Positions 49,401 to 59,794 of a stretch of DNA of 64,000 nt are shown piece after piece. The notes under the pieces are model-generated. The model was not told where the DNA came from. It saw only the letters and a program-made list of their open reading frames with translations, and made no database searches. Made by a program: the position numbers and the translations under genes. Each line of letters opens with the position of its first letter. The stretch's first letter is position 1. Origin of the DNA: Nematostella vectensis (taxonomy: Eukaryota > Cnidaria > Anthozoa > Actiniaria > Edwardsiidae); NCBI RefSeq assembly GCF_932526225.1, contig NC_064044.1:7490801-7554800 (forward strand), in the 5' to 3' direction.

Positions 49401-51397
49401 TTAAAAACTCTCATTATCATCCTAAAAATATTGATTTAATAATATGTATATATATATATATCATTCATCATTGCTTGGAGATCTTAAAATTTCAAGTTTT
49501 TAAGATTTTGAACCTGTTTCAAATCTTAGGCTAAATAGGTTCTTATTTAATGGGGGTCTAAATTGGTAATTTTAAGCCAACAGGTTCTTAAATTCTAGAT
49601 TTTTATAAGCAATGTATGGGAGTATGTGACTAATAGCTTAAAACGAGAACACAACGGGAATGTGTGACTGGCTGACTAATCGTTAATCTGTACTATAATA
49701 ACACACGACCTACCGACCAATCGCAGGGTGTGTATCTCTGTGTATCTCGGTTGTTATCTGACATGAGGGTTCTGTTTCAGCATTCCTGTGTAATGGTTGC
49801 TCTGTTATGTTGTGTGATAAGAGGTTTTGTTTCAGCATTCCTGTGTGATGGTTGCTCTGTTATGTTGTGTGATAAGAGGTTTTGTTTCAGCATTCCTGTG
49901 TACAGCGTGCATAATGGTCGCTCTGAGCTTCACGAATCATCCCGTCGTTGCCGTGACTCTCTTGTGCGTACTCTTCATGTTCCAATCTATTGATACCTGC
50001 GGTCACTGGATAAGCCCTATGGAGTTCGCGCCGCGGTATTGCGGTCTACTGTTCGCCATCGCTAACTCTTTTGCGACAAGCACTGGTATTGTTGCGCCGT
50101 TTGTTGTTGGATACCTGACTAATAATCAGGTACGGAACCATGTTTCATTTATTTATTATTTTACATCCTTTCCCCCATCCTCCTCCCCACCCCCTCCTTA
50201 TAAAATATATAGTTCTGACAGAGCAAAAAAATGGCAAGTTTTTCCAAAAGTGTTTTTTCTAATGGATTCATTTTCGAGATATGATGCTACAGTATGATAA
50301 GTGCAATTTTCAAATGTTCAAAGTATGAATTCTCCTCGTTTTTAGGGAGAAGTCGGGCTCTGATCAGAAATTAAGCCAACTTTGCTCGCTAATATCTAAA
50401 TTTCATATCTTCTAAATTTCTTTAATATTTGGAATTAAGCTTTTGGTCAGAGGAACTCCTTGTATGCGGAATCGTGAGTTATATATTAAGAATTGGAAAA
50501 TTTAATGCCATTTTCCCCCTCTGTCTATAGTTCTATAACCAGGTGCGTACACAGGGTGGTTGCGTACACAGGGTGGTTGCGTACACAGGGTGGTTGCGTA
50601 CACAGGGTGGTTGCGTACACAGGGTGGTTGCATACACAGGGTGGTTGCGTACACAGGGTGGTTGCGTACACAGGGTGGTTGCGTACACAGGGTGGTTGCG
50701 TACACAGGGTGGTTGCGTACACAGGGTGGTTGCGTACACAGGGTGGTTGCGTACACAGGGTGGTTGCGTACACAGGGTGGTTGCGTTCACAGGGTGGTTG
50801 CGTACACAGGGTGGTTGCGTACACAGGATGGTTGCGTACACAGGGTGGTTGCGTACACAGGGTGGTTGCGTACACAGGGTGGTTGCGTTCACAGGGTGGT
50901 TGCGTACACAGGGTGGTTGCGTACACAGGGTGGTTGCGTACACAGGGTGGTTGCGTACACAGGGTGGTTGCGCTCACAGGGTGGTTGCGTTCACAGGGTG
51001 GTTGCGTACACCGGGTTGTTGCGTACACAGGGGAATGCATACACAGGGTGGTTGGGTACACAGGGTGGTTGAGTACACAGGGTGGTTGCGTACACAGGGT
51101 GGTTGAGTACACAGGGTGGTTCCGTACATAGGGTGGTTGCGTACACAGGGTGGTTGCGTACACAGGATGGTTGCGTTCACAGGCGGGGGGTATCCAATGG
51201 TCGCCAAAAGAAGGGTAATTTCTTATTGAAAGTTTTAAAATACTATAAAATACAAATTTTCCAATATGTCTCCATTTAAACCAGCTATGTTGAATTGGGT
51301 GGCCTGTTTAAATATTGCAAATAAATAAAAATAAATAAATAAATTAATTAATTAATAACAAATGAGCGAATAAATAACAAACGAACAAACTAACAAA

Positions 51398-51444
<47 letters not shown>

Positions 51445-51453
51445 ATGAATGAA

Positions 51454-51492
<39 letters not shown>

Positions 51493-52176
51493 ATCCTACA
51501 TTTCCTACATTCAGTAGAAATTTGACGAGTTCCATGGAAATGTTTTGATAGCAGAACTGCCATTTGATCATTGGCATTTGCCATTTGCACTGACAACATT
51601 TTTTGAAATAGGTGTATAATCCTTGTAACTTATCTAAAGTATTCCCTTTTCGCCGCCGCCATCTTGGAAGTTTTGAGCACTAATTATTTGCGCTGGTTTT
51701 CGCGGTCGCACCTGACTCTCAAACAACTTAGAAAACAAAGAGTTTTAATGTGTTCCTGGGGGGAGGGGGGGGGGGGGGGGGGGGAGGGGTAATGGACTTG
51801 AGGTGACGGGGCTCAAAGACCCACTTATTTCGCTACTTTGTTTTTAAAACTCAAAAATGCTTTCTCCATTTTTCCTTTCCTGCAGCCAACACGTGACCAG
51901 TGGCAGAAAGTGTACTATATAGGAGCTGGGATTTATGTGTTTGGCGCGGTCGCATTCGCCGCTCTAGGGACAAGTAAAGAGCAGCCCTGGAACACGCCAC
52001 CTGAAGAGAACCTTGTCCCCGTGGACCTCCCCCACGAGATACGTGACTCACACGGATCACGTGACCTTCACGGACCACGTGATCATGTGGGCTTGCGACG
52101 GAAAACACGTGTTTACAAGACTTCCCAAGAAAAGAGCTTCGATGATCGTGATGGCAGTCTGGTCATCAATGCGTAA
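43493..52176 (+). CDS. SLC17 (sialin/VGLUT family) anion transporter, copy 2 (10 exons, 502 aa)
   Basis: Exons: 43493-43639, 44038-44071, 44381-44580, 44968-45055, 45760-45849, 46369-46505, 47297-47446, 48587-48719, 49891-50129, 51886-52176. Nine exons match copy 1 in length exactly; the last is 18 bases longer. All phases close (1509 bases). Same MFS/SLC17 motifs as copy 1, with substitutions scattered outside the core helices and no frame damage, so it looks functional. The TM4 position is again Asn (YPSVN). The C-terminal cytoplasmic tail has an extra [11 protein letters not shown]-like stretch built from repeated CACGTGA words. Substrate unknown. Paralogous to the neighbouring copy by tandem duplication. 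Confidence 0.93.
44147..44270. mobile_element. Truncated MITE, allele of the copy 1 intron 2 insertion
   Basis: Begins CAGGCCAATACCAAGGGGTG at the position equivalent to 32645 and shares TCGCGATAGATGTGC-type sequence with 160-440. The right end is missing. Confidence 0.65.
46605..46875. mobile_element. MITE related to 160-440, in SLC17 copy 2 intron 6
   Basis: Shares TCAATAGACGTGCTATTTGT and ACAAAACTATAAAGC with 160-440 and has C-runs at both ends. It has no counterpart in copy 1 intron 6. Confidence 0.6.
47499..48034. mobile_element. 536-bp TIR element in SLC17 copy 2 intron 7
   Basis: Begins GAAACCCCCACCCCCATGGT and ends ACCATGGGGGTGGGGGTTTC, with CCCGGGGAAG / CTTCCCCGGG continuing inward. 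Arms are ~35 bp. No transposase is seen. It is absent from intron 7 of copy 1. Confidence 0.85.
48319..48499. mobile_element. TTAA-flanked MITE, copy B
   Basis: Same family as 8322-8542 (AAAGCCGCATTGTTACCAGT end, GGTTGAGGTTTC and GTCGGACCTCCGGAAGTAAA inside), flanked by TTAA at 48319-48322 and 48496-48499. Intron 7 of SLC17 copy 2. The matching place in copy 1 (about 37905-37915) lacks it. Confidence 0.85.
49759..49925 (+). repeat. ~54-bp acceptor-carrying array before exon 9 of SLC17 copy 2 (3 units)
   Basis: Starts at 49759, 49815 and 49868, each with GTTT(C)AGCATTCCTGTG. The last is the real acceptor of exon 9 (49891). Two decoy units here, six in copy 1. Confidence 0.85.
50217..50525. 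mobile_element. 309-bp TIR element with 9-bp target duplication
   Basis: Ends GACAGAGCAAAAAAATGGCA and TGCCATTTTCCCCCTCTGTC. Flanked by TATAGTTCT at 50208-50216 and 50526-50534. Copy 1 has the single uninterrupted TATAGTTCT at 39463-39471. A 9-bp duplication fits Mutator-type elements. Non-autonomous. Confidence 0.92.
50540..51190. repeat. 17-bp minisatellite (GCGTACACAGGGTGGTT), about 38 units
   Basis: Intron 9 of SLC17 copy 2, starting from the same ATAACCAGGTGCGTACACAG seed as the 16-bp array of copy 1 but with a different unit. ORFs over it are artefacts. Confidence 0.96.
51320..51494. repeat. AAAT tetranucleotide microsatellite
   Basis: Long (AAAT)n run with few interruptions in intron 9 of SLC17 copy 2. 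Confidence 0.95.
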
Positions 52177-52544
52177 TCAGTTGTGTCGGGGCGTGGTTAT
52201 TAGAGACTTTCACTGTTGCCGGCAGGTTCAGGTAAATAATGAAATAATAATTTAAAAAAGTGACAAGTCTAGAAAAAAAAAAACTAGAATGATAAACAGC
52301 AATAATGTCGGAAATGCCATCGAAGCAATGCATTATGGGTAGGGAAGACTTGTTCTTTGAAAAAAAGTTCCTCTCTAAATAATGAAATCTACAATTATTG
52401 AGTGCGCAAATCACTGAATTCGGTGAACACAATCAATTAAATTCAAGATGTTATAATTTTGTATTTGTTTTTGGAAAAAGGAAAAGGGGAATAGATTTTT
52501 ATCTAATAAAAAAGATTGTTAAAAAAATTGAGGTGACTAATTAG

Positions 52545-52715
52545 TTACTGTGACAGTTGCTAATTAATGTGACAACTGCTAATTACGAATAAACCGAGTT
52601 GCTTGCGACATAGACCGAGTCACCACCGAATAGCACCGAGTTCCTCGCGACAGAAACCGAGTAGTTTGCGGCGTAAACCGAGTACTTCGCGACATAAACC
52701 GAGTCAATCCCAAAT
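52545..52715. repeat. GCGACATAAACCGAGT-type short repeats
   Basis: Imperfect ~20-bp repeats (ACCGAGT spaced by TTCGCGACA words), also present in copy 1 at 41765-41875. They mark the right edge of the segmental duplication. Confidence 0.75.
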
Positions 52716-53267
52716 AGTTTCGAGAAGCTCTCGAAACGTCTACTGAAACACATACGAGTACTCAATTAGTTATACCGGATTAGCATCTAGAACGCGGATG
52801 TCGTTTTTGAGAAAAAAAATATAGGTCAACATTGCTTCTTCGTTTGAAATTTGCAACATTTGGCAAAAGTTTTAAAATATGCTCGAGTATTCCTATCCAG
52901 TGTGAGCGCAGTGCTTGTAGGGGTAAGGTGAATTGGCTAGCCACTCATTCACTTTGAAACACGTCTCAAATGCGAACCCTCTTCTCACTAGACCTTCTCC
53001 ATCTTTTCTCCTACCCACCTAGCATCCCTCGGCTCCCAGTTTTATTTCTCCCTTTCGCATTTGACTAGTACCTGGTCTTACCTCCTGATGATAAACCTTG
53101 TCTTAGAATAAACGTAAGGTTGTTTAACATTTCGAAGAGCTCTACGAAATATCCTACCTTTCCATTTTGTTGCTTTATATATTTTTTGTCATCCCTATTC
53201 TTGCCTTTCCACGCCATAATATATGTTCCACATTATCCTCCCCTATATATTATCTCTCCACCTACAA

Positions 53268-53545
53268 ACCCCCCCTCCCACCCCCCCCCCCCCCCCCCCC
53301 CCCCAGGTGCCTTGGTACGAATACCCGCTTTTAACAGAAATCTATCCACCTAACACCCCCCCCCCCCCCCCCACCACCACCACCACCACCACCCACCCAC
53401 CCCAGGTGCCTTGGTACGAATACCCGCTTTCAACCGAAAACTATCCACCTAACACCCCCCCCCCCCCCCCCACCACCACCACCACCACCCACCCACCCAC
53501 CCCAGGTGCCTTGGTACGAATACCCGCTTTCAACCAAAAACTAAA
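53268..53545. repeat. C-rich ~116-bp tandem repeat (3 units)
   Basis: CAGGTGCCTTGGTACGAATA followed by CCCGCTTT(C/T)AAC and a poly-C/CCA tract, at about 53305, 53403 and 53503. The Pro/Thr-rich ORF is a translation of the repeat. Confidence 0.9.
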
Positions 53546-53556
53546 GGGAGGGGGTT

Positions 53557-53616
53557 AGCCTGCGTAGCGGCTGAAGGGAAGGGGGGGGGGGGGGGGGAAA
53601 CCACTACGCAGACTAG
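53557..53616. mobile_element. Short TAGCCTGCGTAGC-type palindrome
   Basis: TAGCCTGCGTAGCGGC and CCACTACGCAGACTA flank a G-run. Degenerate relative of 6290-6417. Confidence 0.55.
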
Positions 53617-54006
53617 GAGGGGGTCAACGGAGGAGGTAAGGTTTTATACCATGCACGATGCACGACAACAAAATAGGGTTCTATTCACGCGGTGCTAAAC
53701 CGATTTTTCAAAACCTGATGCTACTAAGAGAATGCCGATCGACCACTCCTTTATTATTATTTACAACTGAAATACATCGAAGATACAATTGTGTAGTTCC
53801 AGAAAATATCCATACCCCCCATGGAGGGGATTGGATTCCTTGGGGGGGGGGAGAAAGGGTTGAAACGCCCAGGAATTTCAAGAAGGAAAGGGGGATGCCA
53901 TTTTTCCTTAACAGCTACTGTATTTATTTTTTTAGGGGGTTGGAATTCCACAGGGGTGAGGGGACATACCTCACCATTACCATTGAAAGTAGTTCAAGCA
54001 AGTCCC

Positions 54007-54078
54007 TTACTTGAATTAGCCGATGGAAATGGATTCTTTGAGTGATTCAGTATCGCGCGGGAGCATAAAATGGCGGCG
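54007..54078. repeat. Dispersed repeat with AATTAGCCGATGGAAATGGA, copy B
   Basis: Matches 8649-8730, including GAGCATAAAATGGCGGCG. Confidence 0.6.
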
Positions 54079-54715
54079 TGATTGGGCTTTTTTATGCATT
54101 TTTTAAGGCCGATTTTTCTTCCCTCAAAGACCGGAGTAGGGACTTGCAGCTCTGTAAATCCGGCCTGACATATCGGTGCTTGTAAAACCCAAAAGAGAGC
54201 GGCTATCAGGCGCCAAGCCAGGATTTGCCGAGGGGGTTGCGGACGCCATAGATATCAAATACAAAGGATCTAAGAATGGTGTTACTTCAATAAGAAAAGA
54301 CCACTCTTTGAGTTTTCGAGAGGAGAGGGGGCGGGAGAGCCTTCTGTGTCAACCCCTAGCTAGCCAGGACTTGACAAGGGAGGGGGGGTATGCAGACATT
54401 AGATATCATGACGCAAATACGGTTTGGCGATTTTTCTTTATAGGAAAAGACCGTATTGTGGCGATTAATGGATAGGGGGAGAGGGGTACTGCGAGTGCCC
54501 GTATCTACGCGCCTGGCTAGAACGGTTCCGCAGCTCTGGAAAACAATATTTCCCGTAAATACGACAATCAGTAAGTCCGCCGTGTTTACGTGCGCGCGGC
54601 GTCGACTTCCGTTGTCATACGATAAGGAAACGATTTGATGTTCGCCCCGTGCGTCACGTTGTATGACTTTTAATCGAATTTGGTAATCGCCACAAACAGT
54701 TCAACATACCGCCAT

Positions 54716-54882
54716 CAGGGCCGTAGCCTCGAAATATTTGGGGGGGGGGGCACAATACAGAAACATTTAAAAAATATTGGGGGGGCACAGCCACGCCCCT
54801 ACTGGTACTTTCCTTATAATTTTTCAAAATATGAGGGGGTCACGTGCCCCTAGTGCCCCACCCCCTGCTACGGCCATGGCCC
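54716..54882. mobile_element. Foldback MITE (AGGGCCGTAGC ends)
   Basis: CAGGGCCGTAGCCTCG at the left; GCTACGGCCATGGCCC at the right. G-rich and C-rich arms. No ORF. Confidence 0.6.
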
Positions 54883-55300
54883 TTCTTACCAGATTAACCG
54901 CCAAGCTAAAACATTTAAATTTCGAAGGCGTTCTGTTAACAAAAACCTGGCGAATCCGAAACAATTAGTAGTTTAATATAAATAAAATGCATAGAGAAGC
55001 TGATCTGATTAAGTAGGTCTGAACGGGAAATAGTTGTAAATAGACTTTCACTAAATAAGATGATGACAAAGTCAGAGCAAGATAAAGTTAATAAATTCAA
55101 AAGGGATATCTACGAAGCAAAGCTAGTTAAATGAAAATATTTCTAAAACCAAAAGTTTTTAATATACTTAGGCTGTCCTAGGTTAGAAGAACCAATTAAA
55201 TTCTGTTGTTTCAGCCATAGTGAACTTAAAACAATGGAAATTCCAAAAGCCAAACGTGAAATACATTAACAGCCGTTTTCCCAAAAACTTCGACTCAAAA

Positions 55301-55828
55301 TTTCCAAGCTTCACGGCCCTTTTAACTATATTAAGAAATCAATATAGAATAAAAAGAAGATTGCATTTTCTAGCCATATCTTGAGTTCCCCAGTAATTTT
55401 GCCACAGTAAAAGTTAATGAATCGGCTACCAACGTATTGATTTATGTTTTAGTTTTCATATCTTTACAACGACAGAGCAAAAAAAAATGGCAAGTTTTCC
55501 CAAATAGAGTCTGGTTAACTTCGGTAAGCTTGAATTTTTGCATAGAGGTTTCTTATGTTTCTTATTTCCAAGCTTCACGGTCCTTTTAACTATATTAAGA
55601 AATCAATATAGAATAAAAAGAAGATTGCATTTTCTAGCCATATCTTGAGTTCCCCATTAATTTTGCCACGGTAAAAGTTAATGAATCGGCTACCAGCGTA
55701 TTGATTTATGTTTTAGTTTTCATATCTTTACAACGACAGAGCAAAAAAATGGCAAGTTTTCCCAAATAGAGTCTGGTTAACTTCAGTAAGCTTGAATTTT
55801 TGCATAGAGGTTTCTTATGTTATGTAAA
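55301..55828. repeat. 264-bp tandem duplication carrying a TIR-element end
   Basis: TTTCCAAGCTTCACGG(C/T)CC starts at 55301 and 55565 and the two units are nearly identical. Each includes the left part of a GACAGAGCAAAAA element (55471 and 55735). Confidence 0.9.
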
Positions 55829-55870
55829 CCAACATATCAAAAAGTGTTTTTGCCATTTTTTCCCTCTGTC
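55735..55870. mobile_element. 136-bp TIR element, same family as 50217-50525
   Basis: Ends GACAGAGCAAAAAAATGGCA and TGCCATTTTTTCCCTCTGTC. Flanks CTTTACAAC and CTTTAGAAC differ at one of nine bases, consistent with an old 9-bp target duplication. Confidence 0.85.
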
Positions 55871-55989
55871 CTTTAGAACCGTAAGCGTTAAATAATATTT
55901 TGTGTATGTTTATCTTTTATGTTTCTTTTCTATGGTGGCTTCACCGTGTGACATTTCGGAAATTAACCGAATTTTCTAGAGACAGAGCA

Positions 55990-58900
55990 AAGGGTTTGAA
56001 TCAGTGAAATATTCCTAAGTTTTGTGTAATATTAAGTTGCTGCATATTTGATTTGCTTGTGGTGAACGATGAGCTTTTTAAACATTCTGCCTTTCCCGGC
56101 TTTTTGGAAAAAGATATACAGCTGTCGTGCAACTGAAAAATGGCTATGGAGGACCTATGAAATAATCAGAAAATGCATGGGAACGCAGTTAGGGAATATT
56201 CATGTAAAACCTTTTCATAGTCATTAACTAACCGCTATTACTTTTTGTGTGTTAGAGTTATCGGTTTTGGGTGTTGTGATGTACACAGTGAATCATTATC
56301 AAGTTTGTATTACTGCAAACAAGCCCAATAGGCAATAGAAGGATAAACGTTCATTCTCGTAATTTATCCCTCCTTAAATGTCTACATTTTTTTTGCTTTT
56401 CCTGCATTTTCCTCTAGGCTATCAGAGAAAAGGATCAAGAATTTTGTTATGTACACATGTATGAATATATATAGTTTTTATCTTCTTCTATTTCATTTTT
56501 TTTGTGTTGGTAATATTATCGTTTACTTTGGGTGCACTAAAATCTACGCATTGTTCAAATCATAAATCAGCTGTCTTAATTCCAAACATTCCACTTATTT
56601 ATCCCTTTCAATTTTCCCATTCTATTTTATCCCTTATTAGGTGAATTACCTTTTATTAGCTTTCACAAGGCTGTCCACATTGCATTGGTTTATAGTATTT
56701 ATTGTACTCTTGCGATTTCTTTTCTGCATCTGTTGCCAAAAATTGTTTCGGTTTTTAAGAAATAATGCTCTAAAGGTCTAAATTTGTAATGGTCTATTGT
56801 TTTCTATCAGGAACTTCTGTCAGATCGATCATTATTATGCCGATTCTTCAAGTAGCCCCACACTTGAAAATTTTCAAAAGCCAGACCCGATGAAGTGTAT
56901 TTGGGTCTGTATTTTTCTTTTACATTACCTTTCAAAAGCATGAGAAGCAACAAACACCAGTATATGAAAGCCTAATATCCCTATTTTGACTAATATCGTC
57001 TCACAACAAAACCTTCACATAACAAATTTTTTGAAAATGGTTTTAAATAGTTATTCATCTAATTGATTTATTTATTTATATGTGTCTCCCTACTAGTAAG
57101 GCCTATTTATTCTCTGTTTTTCGCTTGGCTGATGTCGGAGGTTTTGTTTGTTGTTTGAACAGTAAAGAGTGGGAACGTAATTTCACTTAAATTTTATCTC
57201 AAGTGTAACCCCGACATCATATTTATATCAGGTACTTGATAGATTTTGTACTAAAAATGTTCTATGAAATCGCGATTTTATAGTAATTCAAAATCTGCCA
57301 GACTTCTCCAACTATTTTCTATACACAAAAAAATACTAGGTTTTTAGAAACTAAAGTTCACGCATTAGAAAATTAGTTTTTAGATTTTTATCAAGGTCTT
57401 GCTGCGGCTACCAGTTTATCTTAGTTATATTGATCAACCCCTCTTGTGCCAACATTGGGTTTGTTAAAAAGAAAAACACATCGAAACGATAATAAGTATT
57501 TCATTTTGTGTCCATCTATTTATAGCAGGCCTAAGATTTATTGTATTTGCTAATTTATTACTACTGGAAATGTTAGTTTGAATGTCATTTAAATTTATCT
57601 TCGATAAACAGTGAAAATTGAGTCGGGAAGAAGTCGTAAATTTTTTTAATACTGGAAGACAAATGTTTTTGTCGTTTATGTCAGAATAAATTAACGCAGT
57701 ATTTAGCTAGGTAAACTCCAATAAATGGCTAATAATTACCACTAATTATTTTATCACTAAACCATCTTTTTTCTCTTTTTCCATTTGAAAGCTATCTTAG
57801 CTATCATCTTTTTAGTGATTTCGTAAGTTAAAACGAATTAATGAAAATATAAAATTTTCGAAATATTGGGTTGCTAATATTGCTGTATGAAACGTCCTAT
57901 GTAAGCTAGACAGTTTTGATGGAACTTCCGCAAGGCATAAAATTGAGGAGATTCCTTTTAATTTGATTCTCCCAACCGAAGTAGACACAAGCGACATGAG
58001 ATGTTCCAACAAATTTCCGAAGTTTGTCGAAAAAATAAAATCAACAGCATTCACATCCGGCGAATTTGGCTATCTACAATGAGCGCCGAAATATGGCACC
58101 AATTATTTCTGTTGGTTATTTGGGAGAAACACTCCCAAATTCCTTCTAATAATTCCACTGAAATATATTTTAAGACTCATCGGGATAAGACTAAATAGAT
58201 TGTTCATGAAAATTGAATAATTTCAAGAGCCTGTTAAAAACGTGACAGAGAGTTTTTCCTATTCTTATCTTAACCCGACAGGGCCCTTATTACGTGCACA
58301 AAAACAATGTCTTTCAGAAAACCGCGAACAAACCATTGATGTCTAATGGAAAAGGCATTTCATGGAAGAGCCTAAGTGCTATGAAGATTTCGGCCCATGA
58401 CAACGCGTTTGTGTATAAGTACCGCAGCAAAACGAAAGCCAAACATTTCTCCCATGAAGAAACATACGTATTGGATTAGTGAAATGATGTTGAAATAAAG
58501 ACTTGGCAATCTAGGAGACAGCGAGGCTTTCATATTGTTTGCTACCGGAGAGGATTACGCTATTTCTGTGTCAAGGTGTTTGCTTTCGTTTGTCATCCGT
58601 CGTTTAAGATCGTCTAAGATACTCAAACCGTTGTACTTTAAATGTCGTCTTTAATTGAAACCTTAAGCTAATGTGTGTATACTAAAAGAAGAGCTATACA
58701 CCATTTTCAAATTGCCATATTGACAAAAAACTTTTTTACGCTGTTATTATATGGAAATATAAGGCGCAATGCTAGAAACTCCAGCAGACTCGAGATGAAA
58801 TATTATTTGAAACTTGCATGTGAGTGTTTTTTACGTCTTTACGATTTTAAAGAGAATATTTCAAAGGCGCATGAAAACAAAGAGATTCTCAGTTAAATCC

Positions 58901-59790
58901 AATTAAAACGTCTTATCTTACTAACTCGTCAATTTCTTCGACTTGAAGGCTCAATTCTGCGCTATCTATATGTAACTAGGTTAGCCTAATGCGAAAAACA
59001 GAATCACGTGCGTAAAACGAAAAAAGACAGCTACTTTACACTCTGCTCACCGCGCCACTTGCTTGCAAACTCATCCGCATTGAACCGAGATAAGGCCGTC
59101 TTAGGATTAGCCGCAACAATATTAGAAGCTCAGTAATTTTTTTATCTGCGGGTTTATTATCATTTTCTAATTTTATTCACTGAAAGCTCAAAGAAAATTC
59201 AGTGCTTTGTCTGTGACGCTTCACGGAATTGTTTGCAGCTTCTTGAAAAGCCGACGATGAATGATTTTTTAGCTTCGTAATCGTCTTGCTTTTTCAAGAG
59301 GTGCTAAATTTCAAGTTAGTCGTTTCCCCGTATGTCTAACGACTTATTTGCGATCTGAAAGGTGATGACTTTCATTTAGCAGTTCTTTTTCCGAGAATAA
59401 ATGGTTTTCATTCATCACGTGTGTCAGTCGATTACTTCTTGAACTCTTGTTTGCTGGAAGTACTCGAAATTTAGTTTGCTTGAAATACTTGAAAAACACT
59501 GAGTTGACAGTTTTTAGAGCGGCTTTAGCGAAGAAAACGGACACGGACTAGGAAGGGTAGGTAGGTAGGTAGTAGAGCTTACACCTGTACACGCGTGTTA
59601 GAATTAGCGCGAAGTAGACGCATGTAAGAAGCGATTAAGTTGAAAAGGAAGGGTTCCTTCTCCACTTCCCTCTCCGCTTGCCTCTAAACTTGCCACCGTT
59701 TTTCCCACGCGCGGTTGGCATCATGTCTTCGATTCGCCTCTGTCTTCGCTTACGTCCATTATGAAAGGCCTTTAAAAAGAACACCACGCA
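55990..59790. other. Long AT-rich intergenic stretch, no gene recognised
   Basis: Stop-rich on both strands. Short ORFs of 60-80 codons (for example 58294-58479 and 58675-58896) lack domains, splice context or coding bias I can recognise. It may contain distal regulatory DNA or the 3' UTR of the GPCR gene at its right end. Confidence 0.45.
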
Positions 59791-59794
59791 TCTA

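Larger units (their letters stand above)
42381..52710 (+). repeat. Tandem segmental duplication, right copy (~10.3 kb)
   Basis: Same gene order and orientation as 28791-41870. The left edge begins within the broken-gene fragment (CATGCTATTGTACATT against CATGCTATCGTACATG). The right edge is in the CCGAGT-containing repeats near 52700. Confidence 0.92.

Noticed and set aside
50493-51207. Up to 212-aa repeat ORFs on both strands
   Set aside because: Translations of the 17-bp intronic minisatellite in SLC17 copy 2.
53120-53558. Pro-rich ORFs
   Set aside because: Poly-C and CCA repeat translation with no coding context.
54176-54475. 99-aa ORF
   Set aside because: Lies in MITE-like G-rich sequence. 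No domain and no splice support.
58294-58479. 61-aa ORF resembling a small basic protein
   Set aside because: Isolated in AT-rich DNA, no recognisable motif, and length expected by chance.
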